From: Antribacter soli
Lineage (GTDB): Bacteria > Actinomycetota > Actinomycetes > Actinomycetales > Cellulomonadaceae
Reading direction: 5' to 3'
Assembly (NCBI RefSeq): GCF_021568775.1
Contig: NZ_JAKGSG010000025.1
Coordinates: 1 to 64,000, forward strand
Length of the DNA: 64,000 nt
Below are positions 24,784 through 32,306 of the stretch, piece after piece. Made by a program: the position numbers and the translations under genes. Positions within the stretch are counted from its first letter, which is position 1. Each line of letters starts with the position of its first letter. Under the pieces are notes generated by a model. That model was not told the DNA's origin, made no database searches, and was given only the letters and a program-made list of their open reading frames with translations.

Positions 24784-25809
24784 ATGAGACATCCAACACC
24801 ACTACCCCGGGCGCTCCTCGAGGAGGCACTGCGCCACGGAGGCGTGGTCGGCGTCGCGCAGTGCGATCGGTACGGCGTCGACAAGTTCCGCCGGCACCGG
24901 CTGGTCGCGAGCGGGCGATGGACGCGCTTGACCCAGGGCACCTACCTCACCGACGTGGTCCCGACGGGCGTCCACGAGCTCGACCTCGCGCGGCAGCGCG
25001 CAGCGTGGTCGGGGTCGTTCGCGTTCCCAGGGGCGATCGTCGTGGGGGCGGCAGCGCTCGTGCTGCACGGGATCAAGGGCCTGCCGCGTACCGTGACGCC
25101 GGAGGTCGCCCTGCCCGACGGCGCGCGGGCGCGTTCCCGCGACGGGATCGTTGTGCGGCAGTACGACGCCCGCATGCGCGTGGTCGACGTGGCGGGGCGG
25201 CCGGTGGCCGCACCCGAGTGGGCGTTTGCGCAGGCCGCTCCCCTCCTGCCTGTCCGCGAGCTGGTCTCGGCGATGGACTCGGCCGCGAACAAGGGCGTCA
25301 TCGACGACGTCGGCCTCGCCCGGGCCCACGAGATCGCCAGGGGCCGCCGCTGGATCAGCCGCGCACACCTCGCCTGGCAGGCGTACGACGGACGGGCCGA
25401 GTCGCCGCCCGAGACGCACGCGCGGCTGATGTGCAGGGAGGGCGGCATCGGTCCGGACGACCTGCAGCGGGAGATCTTCGACGCGCGCGGCCGGTTCCTC
25501 GCCCGGGCGGACCTGGCATGGTTCCTCGGCGGGGACCACGACGCCGGAGCCGACCGGTGGCTGCTCGTGGAGATCGACTCCGACGAGTTCCACACCTCCG
25601 CCCAGGAGGTGCGCGCCGACGCCGTGCGGCAGAACGGGCTCCTCGCAGTCGGTCGTCACGTCCTGCTGCGGTACTTTGCGCGGCACCTGCGCGACGAGCG
25701 GTCCGTCGTCGGGCAGATCCGTTCGGTGCTCGACGCCGAAGGCTGGGTCCCCGGCCGGTCGCTGCCGCCGGCCTACCCCGTCGTGATCGTGCGGCGGCGG
25801 GCCGTCTGA
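24784..25809 (+). CDS. AbiEi-like winged-helix protein with C-terminal PD-(D/E)XK nuclease-like domain
   Basis: A 341-residue protein. Residues about 12-60 resemble the AbiEi-type antitoxin N-terminal winged helix (QCDRYGVDKFRRHRLVASGRWTRL, QGTYLTD). Residues about 205-300 carry an endonuclease-like core: ESPPETHARL (Glu205-Glu210), Asp243 in RADLAWF, then LLVEIDSDEFH with Glu263, and VLRYF-like strands, as in Vsr/DUF559 folds. Such proteins are common singletons in Actinobacteria, with no toxin gene beside them. ATG at 24784 begins the recognisable domain; ATG codons at 24754 and 24769 are also in frame. Cell role unknown. Confidence 0.75.
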   Translation: MRHPTPLPRALLEEALRHGGVVGVAQCDRYGVDKFRRHRLVASGRWTRLTQGTYLTDVVPTGVHELDLARQRAAWSGSFAFPGAIVVGAAALVLHGIKGLPRTVTPEVALPDGARARSRDGIVVRQYDARMRVVDVAGRPVAAPEWAFAQAAPLLPVRELVSAMDSAANKGVIDDVGLARAHEIARGRRWISRAHLAWQAYDGRAESPPETHARLMCREGGIGPDDLQREIFDARGRFLARADLAWFLGGDHDAGADRWLLVEIDSDEFHTSAQEVRADAVRQNGLLAVGRHVLLRYFARHLRDERSVVGQIRSVLDAEGWVPGRSLPPAYPVVIVRRRAV

Positions 25810-25877
25810 CCCCATGTCTCCCGCGCCGACCAGGAGACCCCGCGCCCAGCCCGCCCCGCCGGCGGGAGACTGAGTCC

Positions 25878-26360
25878 ATGGCGACGACGAGTGCGGGCCT
25901 CCTGCCCTACCGACGACGGCCCGCCACCGGGCTCGAGGTTCTGCTCGGCCACATGGGCGGGCCCTTCTGGGCCCGCAAGGACGCGGGCTCGTGGACGCTG
26001 CTCAAGGGCGAGATCGACCCGGGTGAGGACCCTCATGCCGCGGCGCTGCGCGAGGCGAGCGAGGAGCTCGGGATGGCGCTACCGCCGTCGTCGGGCCCGG
26101 ACATCGAGCTGGGCGAGGTCCGCCAGCGCGCGGGCAAGACGGTCCTGGCCTGGGCGCGCGAGTGGCCCGAGCCCGGACCCGACCTGGAGCAGATCGCCAG
26201 CAACACGGTCGAGGTCGAGTGGCCTCCGCGGTCGGGGCGACGCATCGAGGTCCCTGAGATCGACCGCGTCGCCTGGCTCGAACCCGACGACGCACGCCGC
26301 CTCGTCGTAAGCGCGCAGGCTGCGTTCGTCGATCGTCTGGAGGACGCCCTGGCGAGGTGA
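25878..26360 (+). CDS. NUDIX hydrolase (MutT-like)
   Basis: A 160-residue NUDIX protein: SAGLLPYRRRPATGLEVLLGH, then WTLLKGEIDPGEDPHAAALR and EASEELG, the full G-x5-E-x7-REASEELG box. A tryptophan-rich middle (KTVLAWAREWPEP) and a late VPEIDRVAWL resemble a branch predicted to hydrolyse nucleoside or dinucleotide polyphosphates. ATG at 25878 has GAGACT six bases upstream and no Shine-Dalgarno. It sits 68 bp after the AbiEi/PD-(D/E)XK gene and is convergent with the small membrane gene at 26401. Confidence 0.88.
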   Translation: MATTSAGLLPYRRRPATGLEVLLGHMGGPFWARKDAGSWTLLKGEIDPGEDPHAAALREASEELGMALPPSSGPDIELGEVRQRAGKTVLAWAREWPEPGPDLEQIASNTVEVEWPPRSGRRIEVPEIDRVAWLEPDDARRLVVSAQAAFVDRLEDALAR

Positions 26361-26400
26361 GTCCGTCAAGGTCGTTCGGAGGGAAGGCCCCGGGCCAACC

Positions 26401-26727
26401 TCACTCGTTGAAGTGCTTCCACTTCTGCCACGTCGCCTCGTTGCGGGCCCGGCGGGCACCGCGCCGCTCTGCGCGGGCCGCGCGCTGGGCGGCGACGCGC
26501 TCGTAGTGCACCGTCATGTCGTCGAACAAGGTCGGCAGGGGGACCGACGACGTCTCCGCCGCCCGGGCGATCGCCTCGCCGACCCGGTCGCTCGCCCGGG
26601 CGGCGACCTCTCCTGCCCTGCTGAGCTCCTCCAGGAGCGCCTTCGCCTTGCGCCACAGGTCGCGGGCAAGGAAGGCCGCCCCGACGAGGGTGCCCACCAC
26701 CAGCAGCGTCCACACCCAGAACCACAT
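26401..26727 (-). CDS. small single-span membrane protein next to pafC
   Basis: A 108-residue protein with one N-terminal membrane helix (FWVWTLLVVGTLVGAAFLAR), then a charged helical region (RKAKALLEELSRAGEVAARA) and a strongly basic C-terminus (ERRGARRARNEATWQKWKHF). I do not recognise a named family. ATG at 26727 follows TAGGCT by seven bases; an upstream GTG at 26751 is open but lacks such a signal. It lies between pafC and the tat genes, so it may belong to the same conserved cluster. Confidence 0.75.
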   Translation of the reverse strand: MWFWVWTLLVVGTLVGAAFLARDLWRKAKALLEELSRAGEVAARASDRVGEAIARAAETSSVPLPTLFDDMTVHYERVAAQRAARAERRGARRARNEATWQKWKHFNE

Positions 26728-26734
26728 GGGCGAA

Positions 26735-26740
26735 AGCCTA
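26735..26740 (-). promoter_or_regulatory. -10 element of the small membrane gene (leaderless)
   Basis: On the reverse strand TAGGCT is followed by TTCGCCC and the ATG at 26727, with no Shine-Dalgarno. Confidence 0.5.
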
Positions 26741-26802
26741 GGTGGGATCACGGGCCCTCGCTCCCGGGTCGCCTCTGATCGTGACCGGACGGAGACCGTA
26801 AC

Positions 26803-26835
26803 GGGTCAGTTCCGGGTCAGTTCCGGGTCAGTTCC
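26803..26835. repeat. three 11-bp tandem repeats at the pafC stop
   Basis: GGGTCAGTTCC occurs three times head to tail (26803, 26814, 26825). The pafC stop codon falls inside the second unit, so a change in copy number would alter or keep the last residues of PafC and the trailer. Confidence 0.8.
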
Positions 26836-27791
26836 GGGTACGCGTCCAGGGCCTCGCGCGCCGCGGACCGCACGTCCTGCGCCAGGTCGGCGGGCGCGAC
26901 GGACCGCACGTGCGGGGCCAGCTCGAGCAGCAGCCGGCGCAGCCAGGCCCGGTTCGTGACCCGCAGCCGCACCTCGAACGTGCCGTCGGGCAGGTTGCGC
27001 ACCGACTCGACGGGCACCTCCTCGGCCACCCACCGGGCGCCCGACGAGAGCACGAGCGTCGCGACGGGCGCGTCCACCCCGGCGAACAGTGCCGCGAAGT
27101 CGACCTCGCCCGACACGTCGTGCTCCTCGACGGGCATGCCGGTGTCGACGGCGTCGAGGATGCGGTCCACGCGGAACGTCCGCGGGCCCACCGCCCGGTG
27201 GCACCACGCCGCCAGGTACGCGTACTCGTCCTGCGTGTGCAGCCGTACCGGGTCGACCTCGCGCTCGCTGACCACGTCCGCCGACGTCACGTACCGGATG
27301 CGCAGCCGGCGCCCGGCCGCCAGCGCCGCCGAGATGACCGTGACGACCTGCGGGTCGCCGCCCGGGGCGAGCCGCACGTCGACGGCGTTCGCCGCTTCCC
27401 CCGTGGCGTCCGTCAGCTTCGCCAGCGCAGACCGCACCACCGCGGACCGCTCCGGGTCCGTCCGCACGGCGTCGGACGCGGCCATGGCCCGCAGCGCCGC
27501 GACGAGGGCGACCGCCTCCCGGGTGCCGAGCCGCAGCGGCCGCGTCATGCCGCGCGCCTCCGTCAGGTGCACCACGCCCCGGTCGATCGACTCCGCGTCG
27601 AAGTCGAGCAGGTCGTCCGGCCAGTACCCCGGCGTGCCCGACACCCACAGGGAGTCCACGTCCGCCAGGATCTGCCGCGGCGTCACCCCGAACCGCGCGG
27701 CCAGGTCCTCCACCGGCACCGGTCCCGCACCCTCCAGGTAGGCCACCAGGCCCAGCAGCCGCAGCAGCCGCTCGTCCGCCCGCTCAGCCAC
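26817..27791 (-). CDS. pafC: PafC-like WYL-domain transcriptional activator
   Basis: A 324-residue protein with an N-terminal helix-turn-helix (RLLRLLGLVAYLEGAGPVPV; VEDLAARFGVTPRQILADVD) and a WYL domain (RRLRIRYVTSADVVSEREVD; LAAWCHRAVGPRTFRVDRIL), followed by the WCX extension. PafB and PafC form a heterodimer-like complex that activates the LexA/RecA-independent DNA-damage response. GTG at 27791 overlaps the pafB stop by 8 bases and has AGGAGG upstream, so translation is coupled. The last codons lie in a tandem repeat array. Confidence 0.92.
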   Translation of the reverse strand: MAERADERLLRLLGLVAYLEGAGPVPVEDLAARFGVTPRQILADVDSLWVSGTPGYWPDDLLDFDAESIDRGVVHLTEARGMTRPLRLGTREAVALVAALRAMAASDAVRTDPERSAVVRSALAKLTDATGEAANAVDVRLAPGGDPQVVTVISAALAAGRRLRIRYVTSADVVSEREVDPVRLHTQDEYAYLAAWCHRAVGPRTFRVDRILDAVDTGMPVEEHDVSGEVDFAALFAGVDAPVATLVLSSGARWVAEEVPVESVRNLPDGTFEVRLRVTNRAWLRRLLLELAPHVRSVAPADLAQDVRSAAREALDAYPELTRN

Positions 27792-28908
27792 GGGTCGCCT
27801 CCTCGTTCGTACCAGTACCGGTGCTCGTGCCCGACGCCGGACCGGTCGCCCCGGTAGCGCCTGTCGCCACGCCGGCGGCCGCGTGCAGCCGCCGCAGCAC
27901 CTCGGCCCGCAGGTCCGCCGGCTCCAGCACGACCACCGCCGCCCCGTACCCCGCGACCTCGTCCGCGAGGCCCGACCGCCCCCGGAACGGCACCTCGACG
28001 ACGTCCCGCGCAGGGGTACCGGGAACACGCGGGGGGACGAGCCCGGCGCCCTCACCCCACGAGGTGTCCTCGCTTCGCTGCGGTACCTCGCGGGGGCCCC
28101 GGGGCTCCGACACGACCTTGCCCCGCGCCCGCAGGGCACCTGCGCGCTCCGGGAGGATCGCCAGCACGGCCGTGCGCACCTCCCCCGACGCCTTGCCCAG
28201 CATCGCGTCCGTGTCCAGGTCTCCCGGGATCTCGTACGCCCCGGCCGGGCCGAAGATCTTCACCCGGCCCTCGACCCGCGACAGGCGGAACACCCGCGGC
28301 GCGCGGCGCTCACGGTCGAACGACAGCAGGTACCAGCCCCCGCCCCGCGCGGCGATGCGCCACGGCTCGACGTGCCGCGTGCGCACCTCGCCGGTCGACG
28401 CCGCCCGGTACGTGAAGGACACCGCCCGCCGCGCGTCGATCGCCTCCAGCAGCGGCCCGTACGCCGCCCCGACCGCACGCACCCGGGGCGCGAGGCCCGC
28501 CAGCGCGTCCTGCGCCGCGTCCCCCGCGCCGGCAGCGCGCAGCTTCGTCATCGCCCGCGCGATGTCCGTCCGCAACGTCTTGTCGGCCCAGAACTGCGCC
28601 GCGAGCGACAGCACGCCCAGCTCCGCGGGCGTCAGGTCCACCGGCGGCAGCGCGTACGCGTCCGGGTCGATCCGGTATCCGAGCTCGTCCGTGTGGCCGC
28701 CACCGCCAACCGTCGCGATCGGGATCCCCAGCTCGCGCAGCATGTCCTTGTCACGCTCGAACATCCGCTCGAAGGCGTCGTCGCTGGGGGCGCCGGTATA
28801 ACCGGCCACGGCAGTGCGCACCTGCTGCTTCGTCATCGCCGCGTTCGTGTTCACGAGGGCGATGACCAGGTTGAGCAGGCGCTCGGCGGGATTGAGGTCC
28901 TCGGGCAT
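27784..28908 (-). CDS. pafB: PafB-like WYL-domain transcriptional activator
   Basis: A 374-residue HTH-WYL protein: NPAERLLNLVIALVNTNAAM and MTKQQVRTAVAGYTGAPSDD begin the DNA-binding half, and RRAVSFTYRAASTGEVRTRH with GGGWYLLSFDRERRAPRVFR is the WYL domain. The C-terminal WCX region is interrupted at residues about 268-287 by a palindromic-element insert (VPQRSEDTSWGEG). The last 30 residues are Gly/Thr/Ala repeats (GATGATGPASGTSTGTGT). It is first in the pafB-pafC pair and starts 23 bp from the divergent DUF3866 gene. pafA and pup are not in this window. Confidence 0.92.
   Translation of the reverse strand: MPEDLNPAERLLNLVIALVNTNAAMTKQQVRTAVAGYTGAPSDDAFERMFERDKDMLRELGIPIATVGGGGHTDELGYRIDPDAYALPPVDLTPAELGVLSLAAQFWADKTLRTDIARAMTKLRAAGAGDAAQDALAGLAPRVRAVGAAYGPLLEAIDARRAVSFTYRAASTGEVRTRHVEPWRIAARGGGWYLLSFDRERRAPRVFRLSRVEGRVKIFGPAGAYEIPGDLDTDAMLGKASGEVRTAVLAILPERAGALRARGKVVSEPRGPREVPQRSEDTSWGEGAGLVPPRVPGTPARDVVEVPFRGRSGLADEVAGYGAAVVVLEPADLRAEVLRRLHAAAGVATGATGATGPASGTSTGTGTNEEATRG
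28048..28107. repeat. in-frame palindromic element inside pafB
   Basis: GCCCTCACCCCACGAGGTGT at its left end and ACCTCGCGGGG near its right end form an 11-bp stem with one mismatch. The loop holds CTCGCTTCGCTGCGG. The same element, diverged, occurs twice in the siderophore hydroxylase at 53661-53798. In pafB it encodes GPREVPQRSEDTSWGEG, in the same frame as in the other gene. Confidence 0.8.
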
Positions 28909-28915
28909 CGGGACA

Positions 28916-28925
28916 ACGGTAGCCT
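28916..28925. promoter_or_regulatory. overlapping divergent -10 elements of pafB and the DUF3866 gene
   Basis: ACGGTAGCCT reads TAGCCT on the plus strand (28920-28925, six bases before GTG 28932) and TACCGT on the minus strand (28921-28916, seven bases before ATG 28908). The two hexamers share one TA step. Neither start has a Shine-Dalgarno, so both mRNAs would be leaderless, and the two promoters cannot easily be occupied together. Confidence 0.65.
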
Positions 28926-28931
28926 CACCTG

Positions 28932-30116
28932 GTGATGACGTGGCGTATCGGGACCGTTCTGTCCACAGGCAAGTCGTGGCGCGGTGCCCGGGAGCTCGAC
29001 GTCGCCCTCGACCGCCCCCTGCCCGGCCGGCCCGAGGGCGACGGACCCGCCACCGTGCGCGCTCTCGCCTACACCGACCTCGTCGGCGACCCCCGCCCCG
29101 GCGACGCGGTCCTCCTCAACGTCACTGCCCTCGCCCGCGGCCTCGGCACCGGCGGCTACGCCCTCGTCGTCGGCCCCGCCGCCCGCACCGGGGCGGACCT
29201 CCCGCCCGACCCCGCGCCCGGCCCCGGCCACCTCGTCAAGGCCCGCTACACCCCCTTGCAGACGATGGTCCTCGGCGTCGACGAGCAGGAGTCGCCCCAC
29301 CACGACCTCCTGCGCGACGCCGACAGCCTCGACGCCCTGCCCGTCGTCGTCGCCGACCTGCACTCCGCCCTCCCGGCCGTCGTCGCCGGCGCACGCCACG
29401 CCGCGGCGCTCGCGGGCCGCCCCGCTCCGCGCGTCGCGTACGTGATGACCGACGGCGGTGCCCTGCCCGCCGCGTTCTCCCGCACCGTCGCGACGCTGCG
29501 CGACGCAGGGTGGCTCGAGGTGTGCGTCACCGTCGGCCAGGCCTTCGGCGGCGACCTCGAGGCCGTCACGGTGCACACCGGCCTGCTCGCGGCCCGCCAC
29601 GTCGCCGGCGCCGACCTCGCGGTCGTCGCGCAGGGGCCCGGCAACCTCGGCACGGGCACCCGCTGGGGCTACTCCGGCGTCGCCGCCGGTGACGCCGTCA
29701 ACGCCGCCGCCACCCTCGGCGGGCAGCCCGTCGCGTCCCTGCGTGTCTCCGGCGCCGACGCCCGCGACCGCCACGTCGGAGTCTCCCACCACTCCCTCAC
29801 CGCCTACGGCCGCGTCGCCCTCGCGGCGGCCGACGTCCCGGTCCCCGCCCCCGCCGCGGACGTCGAGGCCCTGCCCGGCTGGGGCGCGCCCCTCACCTCC
29901 CGCATCGCGGAGCAGGCCCGCACGCTCGGCACCGAGGGAGGCGGACGCCACCACCTCGTCGACGTCGTGGCCGACGCCGCCCTGGTCGCCACCCTGCGCA
30001 CCTCGCCCGCCGCCCTGCGCACGATGGGGCGCGACCTCGACGCCGACCCCGCCTCGTTCGTCGCGGCCGCCGTCGCCGGCGTGCACGCCGCCCGGCTCGT
30101 CTGGTCCCGGGCATGA
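28932..30116 (+). CDS. DUF3866 family protein
   Basis: A 394-residue protein matching the DUF3866 family, which sits near pafBC in many Actinobacteria. Visible features are RIGTVLSTGKSWRGARELDV, GDAVLLNVTALARGLGTGGY, KARYTPLQTMVLGVDEQES, RVAYVMTDGGALPAAFSRTV, TVGQAFGGDLEAVTVHTGLL and AQGPGNLGTGTRWGYSGVAA. The conserved Gly-rich loops suggest a ligand-binding enzyme, but no reaction is known. It starts with GTG from the shared divergent promoter. The next gene overlaps its stop by four bases (ATGA). Confidence 0.88.
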   Translation: MMTWRIGTVLSTGKSWRGARELDVALDRPLPGRPEGDGPATVRALAYTDLVGDPRPGDAVLLNVTALARGLGTGGYALVVGPAARTGADLPPDPAPGPGHLVKARYTPLQTMVLGVDEQESPHHDLLRDADSLDALPVVVADLHSALPAVVAGARHAAALAGRPAPRVAYVMTDGGALPAAFSRTVATLRDAGWLEVCVTVGQAFGGDLEAVTVHTGLLAARHVAGADLAVVAQGPGNLGTGTRWGYSGVAAGDAVNAAATLGGQPVASLRVSGADARDRHVGVSHHSLTAYGRVALAAADVPVPAPAADVEALPGWGAPLTSRIAEQARTLGTEGGGRHHLVDVVADAALVATLRTSPAALRTMGRDLDADPASFVAAAVAGVHAARLVWSRA

Positions 30117-30808
30117 GGCTGCCGGCTTCCGTCCGGACCGGCGCCGCGCTGCTGCTCGTCGCCCTGGTCGTCGTCGCGGCCGCCGTCACCTCACCCTGGC
30201 GCTTCCAGATCGACGGGGCCGTCCCCGTGCCGTCCATCAGCCTCGGGGCGCCCGGCGCATCCTTCTCCCCGGCCCCCGAGGGCGAAGAGGGGCGCCAGGA
30301 CCCCGGAACGGGCATCGAGTGGCTCTCCCTCGTGCTCGGCGTCCTCGCCGTCGTGCTCCTCGCGCTCGTCGGGGTCGCGATAGCCCGCCGCCTGAACGCC
30401 CTCAACCGGGACTCCACGAAGCTCGAACCCGACGACCTCGACACGGGCGACACCATCCTGGACACGCCCGACGACGCCGTCGACCTGCCCGCCCTCCAGG
30501 ACGCCGTCACCCGCGCCCTGCTCTTCATGGACACCCACCCCGCACCACGCAACGCCGTCGTCGCCGCCTGGGTCGCCCTCGAGGAAGAAGCCGCCCGCCA
30601 GGGCACCGACCGCGACCCCGCCCAGACCCCCACCGAGTTCGCCGGAGTCCTGCTCGACCGGACCCCCGCACCGGCCGACGCCGTCGGACGCCTGCGCGAC
30701 CTCTACCACCTCGCCCGGTTCACCTCCCGGCCCGTCACCCCCGACCAGGCCGCCGGCGCCCGCCAGGCGCTCGCCGACATCGCCAGCGCCCTGGAGGTCC
30801 GCTCGTGA
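30113..30808 (+). CDS. DUF4129 membrane protein
   Basis: A 231-residue protein with an N-terminal membrane helix (TGAALLLVALVVVAAAVTSP), an external loop of about 40 residues, a second helix (LSLVLGVLAVVLLALVGVAI) and a cytosolic DUF4129 domain (AVTRALLFMDTHPAPRNAVV; WVALEEEAARQG; AVGRLRDLYHLARFT). DUF4129 is usually linked to transglutaminase-like proteins in MoxR-DUF58 operons, but no transglutaminase is present here. It overlaps its neighbours by four bases on each side. Confidence 0.85.
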   Translation: MRLPASVRTGAALLLVALVVVAAAVTSPWRFQIDGAVPVPSISLGAPGASFSPAPEGEEGRQDPGTGIEWLSLVLGVLAVVLLALVGVAIARRLNALNRDSTKLEPDDLDTGDTILDTPDDAVDLPALQDAVTRALLFMDTHPAPRNAVVAAWVALEEEAARQGTDRDPAQTPTEFAGVLLDRTPAPADAVGRLRDLYHLARFTSRPVTPDQAAGARQALADIASALEVRS

Positions 30809-31299
30809 GGCCCGCCCTGCGCGTCGCAGGCACCGCCGTCCTGTCCGCGGCCGCCGCGACCGCGGCCGCCTGGACCGGCCTGCTCGACCCCTGGCACGCG
30901 TTCGCCGCCGGGGGCCTGGTCACCACCCTCGCGATCGTCTGGACCGCGACCGGGACCCCCGTCGACGACCCCGCCTGGCCCCGCCGCACCGAGGAGGTCC
31001 GCCCCGGCGGCCGCCACGACGTCTCCGACCTCGGCTGGTCCACCTTCGGCCGCGACGGTCGCGTCACCGACCGCGTCGTGTACCGGGTCCGGGCGCTCGC
31101 TGACCGGCGCCTGCGCCTGCTCGGCGTCGACCCGGACGACCCGGCCCAGCGGCCCGAGGTCGAGCGGCTGCTCGGCGCCCGCGTCCTCGCCCAGATGACG
31201 TCCAGGCAGCCGCCCACCGCGCGCTCCCTGCAGGCGTGGCTCGACGCCGTCGACCGGCTCGCACCCGAGAACATCCACCACCCCCGGAGGAACCCGTGA
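30805..31299 (+). CDS. membrane protein of the MoxR/DUF58 operon
   Basis: A 164-residue protein with two hydrophobic segments (RVAGTAVLSAAAATAAAWTG; AFAAGGLVTTLAIVWTATGT) and a soluble part with GLGWSTFGRDGRV-like residues (DLGWSTFGRDGRVTDRVVYR) and LLGARVLAQMTSRQPPTARS. I recognise it only by its operon position between DUF4129 and MoxR. The GTG start overlaps the previous stop (GTGA), as does the next gene, so the operon is translationally coupled. Confidence 0.78.
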   Translation: MRPALRVAGTAVLSAAAATAAAWTGLLDPWHAFAAGGLVTTLAIVWTATGTPVDDPAWPRRTEEVRPGGRHDVSDLGWSTFGRDGRVTDRVVYRVRALADRRLRLLGVDPDDPAQRPEVERLLGARVLAQMTSRQPPTARSLQAWLDAVDRLAPENIHHPRRNP

Positions 31300-32306
31300 C
31301 CGACCCCGCGCCGCAGCCCGTGAGCGGGTCTGACGTCTCCGTCCTGCCCGTCCCGGAGGTCGCGGCGCTCGGCCGGCGCATCCTCGCCGAGGTCGGCACG
31401 GCGGTCGTCGGCATGACCGATTCGCTCAAGATCGCGCTCGCGACGATCCTCGCGGGCGGCCACGTGCTGTTCGAGGACGTGCCCGGCCTGGGCAAGACGC
31501 TCGCCGCGCGGTCGCTCGCCACCGCGCTCGGGCTGGAGTTCGCGCGCCTGCAGTGCACGCCCGACCTGCTCCCGGCCGACATCACCGGCTCGTCGGTGTT
31601 CGACCCGGCGAGCCGCACGTTCGAGTTCCGGCCCGGGCCCGTGTTCACCGGCCTGTTCCTCGCCGACGAGATCAACCGCACCGCGCCGAAGACGCAGTCC
31701 GCGCTGCTCGAGGCCATGGCGGAGCGCCAGGTGTCGATCGAGGGCACCAGCCGCCCGCTGCCGCGCCCCTTCCACGTGCTGGCCACGTCGAACCCCGTCG
31801 AGTACGAGGGCACGTACCCGCTGCCCGAGGCGCAGCTCGACCGGTTCATGGTGCGGCTCGCCGTCGGCTACCCGGACCGGGAGCAGGAGGCCGAGGTCCT
31901 CGTCCGGCGTCTCGCGCGCCGCCAGGAGGCCGCCCCGGTGCAACGCGTCGCCGACCCCGCGACCGTGCTCGCGATGCAGGCCGGCGTCGAGGCCGTCCCC
32001 GTCGACCCGGACGTCGTGCGGTACTGCGTCGACCTCGCCGCAGCGACGCGCGGGCACTCCGCCCTCGAGGTGGGCGCGTCCCCGCGCGGCTCCCAGAACC
32101 TCCTGCTGCTCGCCCGCGCGGTCGCCGTCCTCGAGGGCCGCGACTACGTGGTCCCGGAAGACGTCAAGCGCGTCGCCGTGCCCGTCCTGGCCCACCGCCT
32201 CACGCTCACCCCGACCGCGTGGGCCTCGGCGCTGCGCCCCGAGACGATCGTGCGCGACCTGCTCAGCACCGTCCCGACGCCCGCGACGGTGCGGGCCGAG
32301 CCATGA
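31296..32306 (+). CDS. MoxR family AAA+ ATPase
   Basis: A 336-residue AAA+ ATPase. Walker A is DVPGLGKT (residues 61-68), Walker B is GLFLADEINR, and TAPKTQSALLEAMAERQVSI, LATSNPVEYEGTYPLPEAQL and DRFMVRLAVGYPD are the MoxR signatures. MoxR proteins act as chaperone-like ATPases with DUF58/VWA partners, here the next gene. GTG at 31296 overlaps the previous stop, and the next ATG overlaps its stop. GGAGG lies seven bases upstream. Confidence 0.95.
   Translation: MTDPAPQPVSGSDVSVLPVPEVAALGRRILAEVGTAVVGMTDSLKIALATILAGGHVLFEDVPGLGKTLAARSLATALGLEFARLQCTPDLLPADITGSSVFDPASRTFEFRPGPVFTGLFLADEINRTAPKTQSALLEAMAERQVSIEGTSRPLPRPFHVLATSNPVEYEGTYPLPEAQLDRFMVRLAVGYPDREQEAEVLVRRLARRQEAAPVQRVADPATVLAMQAGVEAVPVDPDVVRYCVDLAAATRGHSALEVGASPRGSQNLLLLARAVAVLEGRDYVVPEDVKRVAVPVLAHRLTLTPTAWASALRPETIVRDLLSTVPTPATVRAEP

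Noticed and set aside
24784-25809. Type IV toxin-antitoxin system (AbiEi/AbiEii)
   Set aside because: Only the AbiEi-like N-terminus is present; no AbiEii nucleotidyltransferase gene is adjacent.
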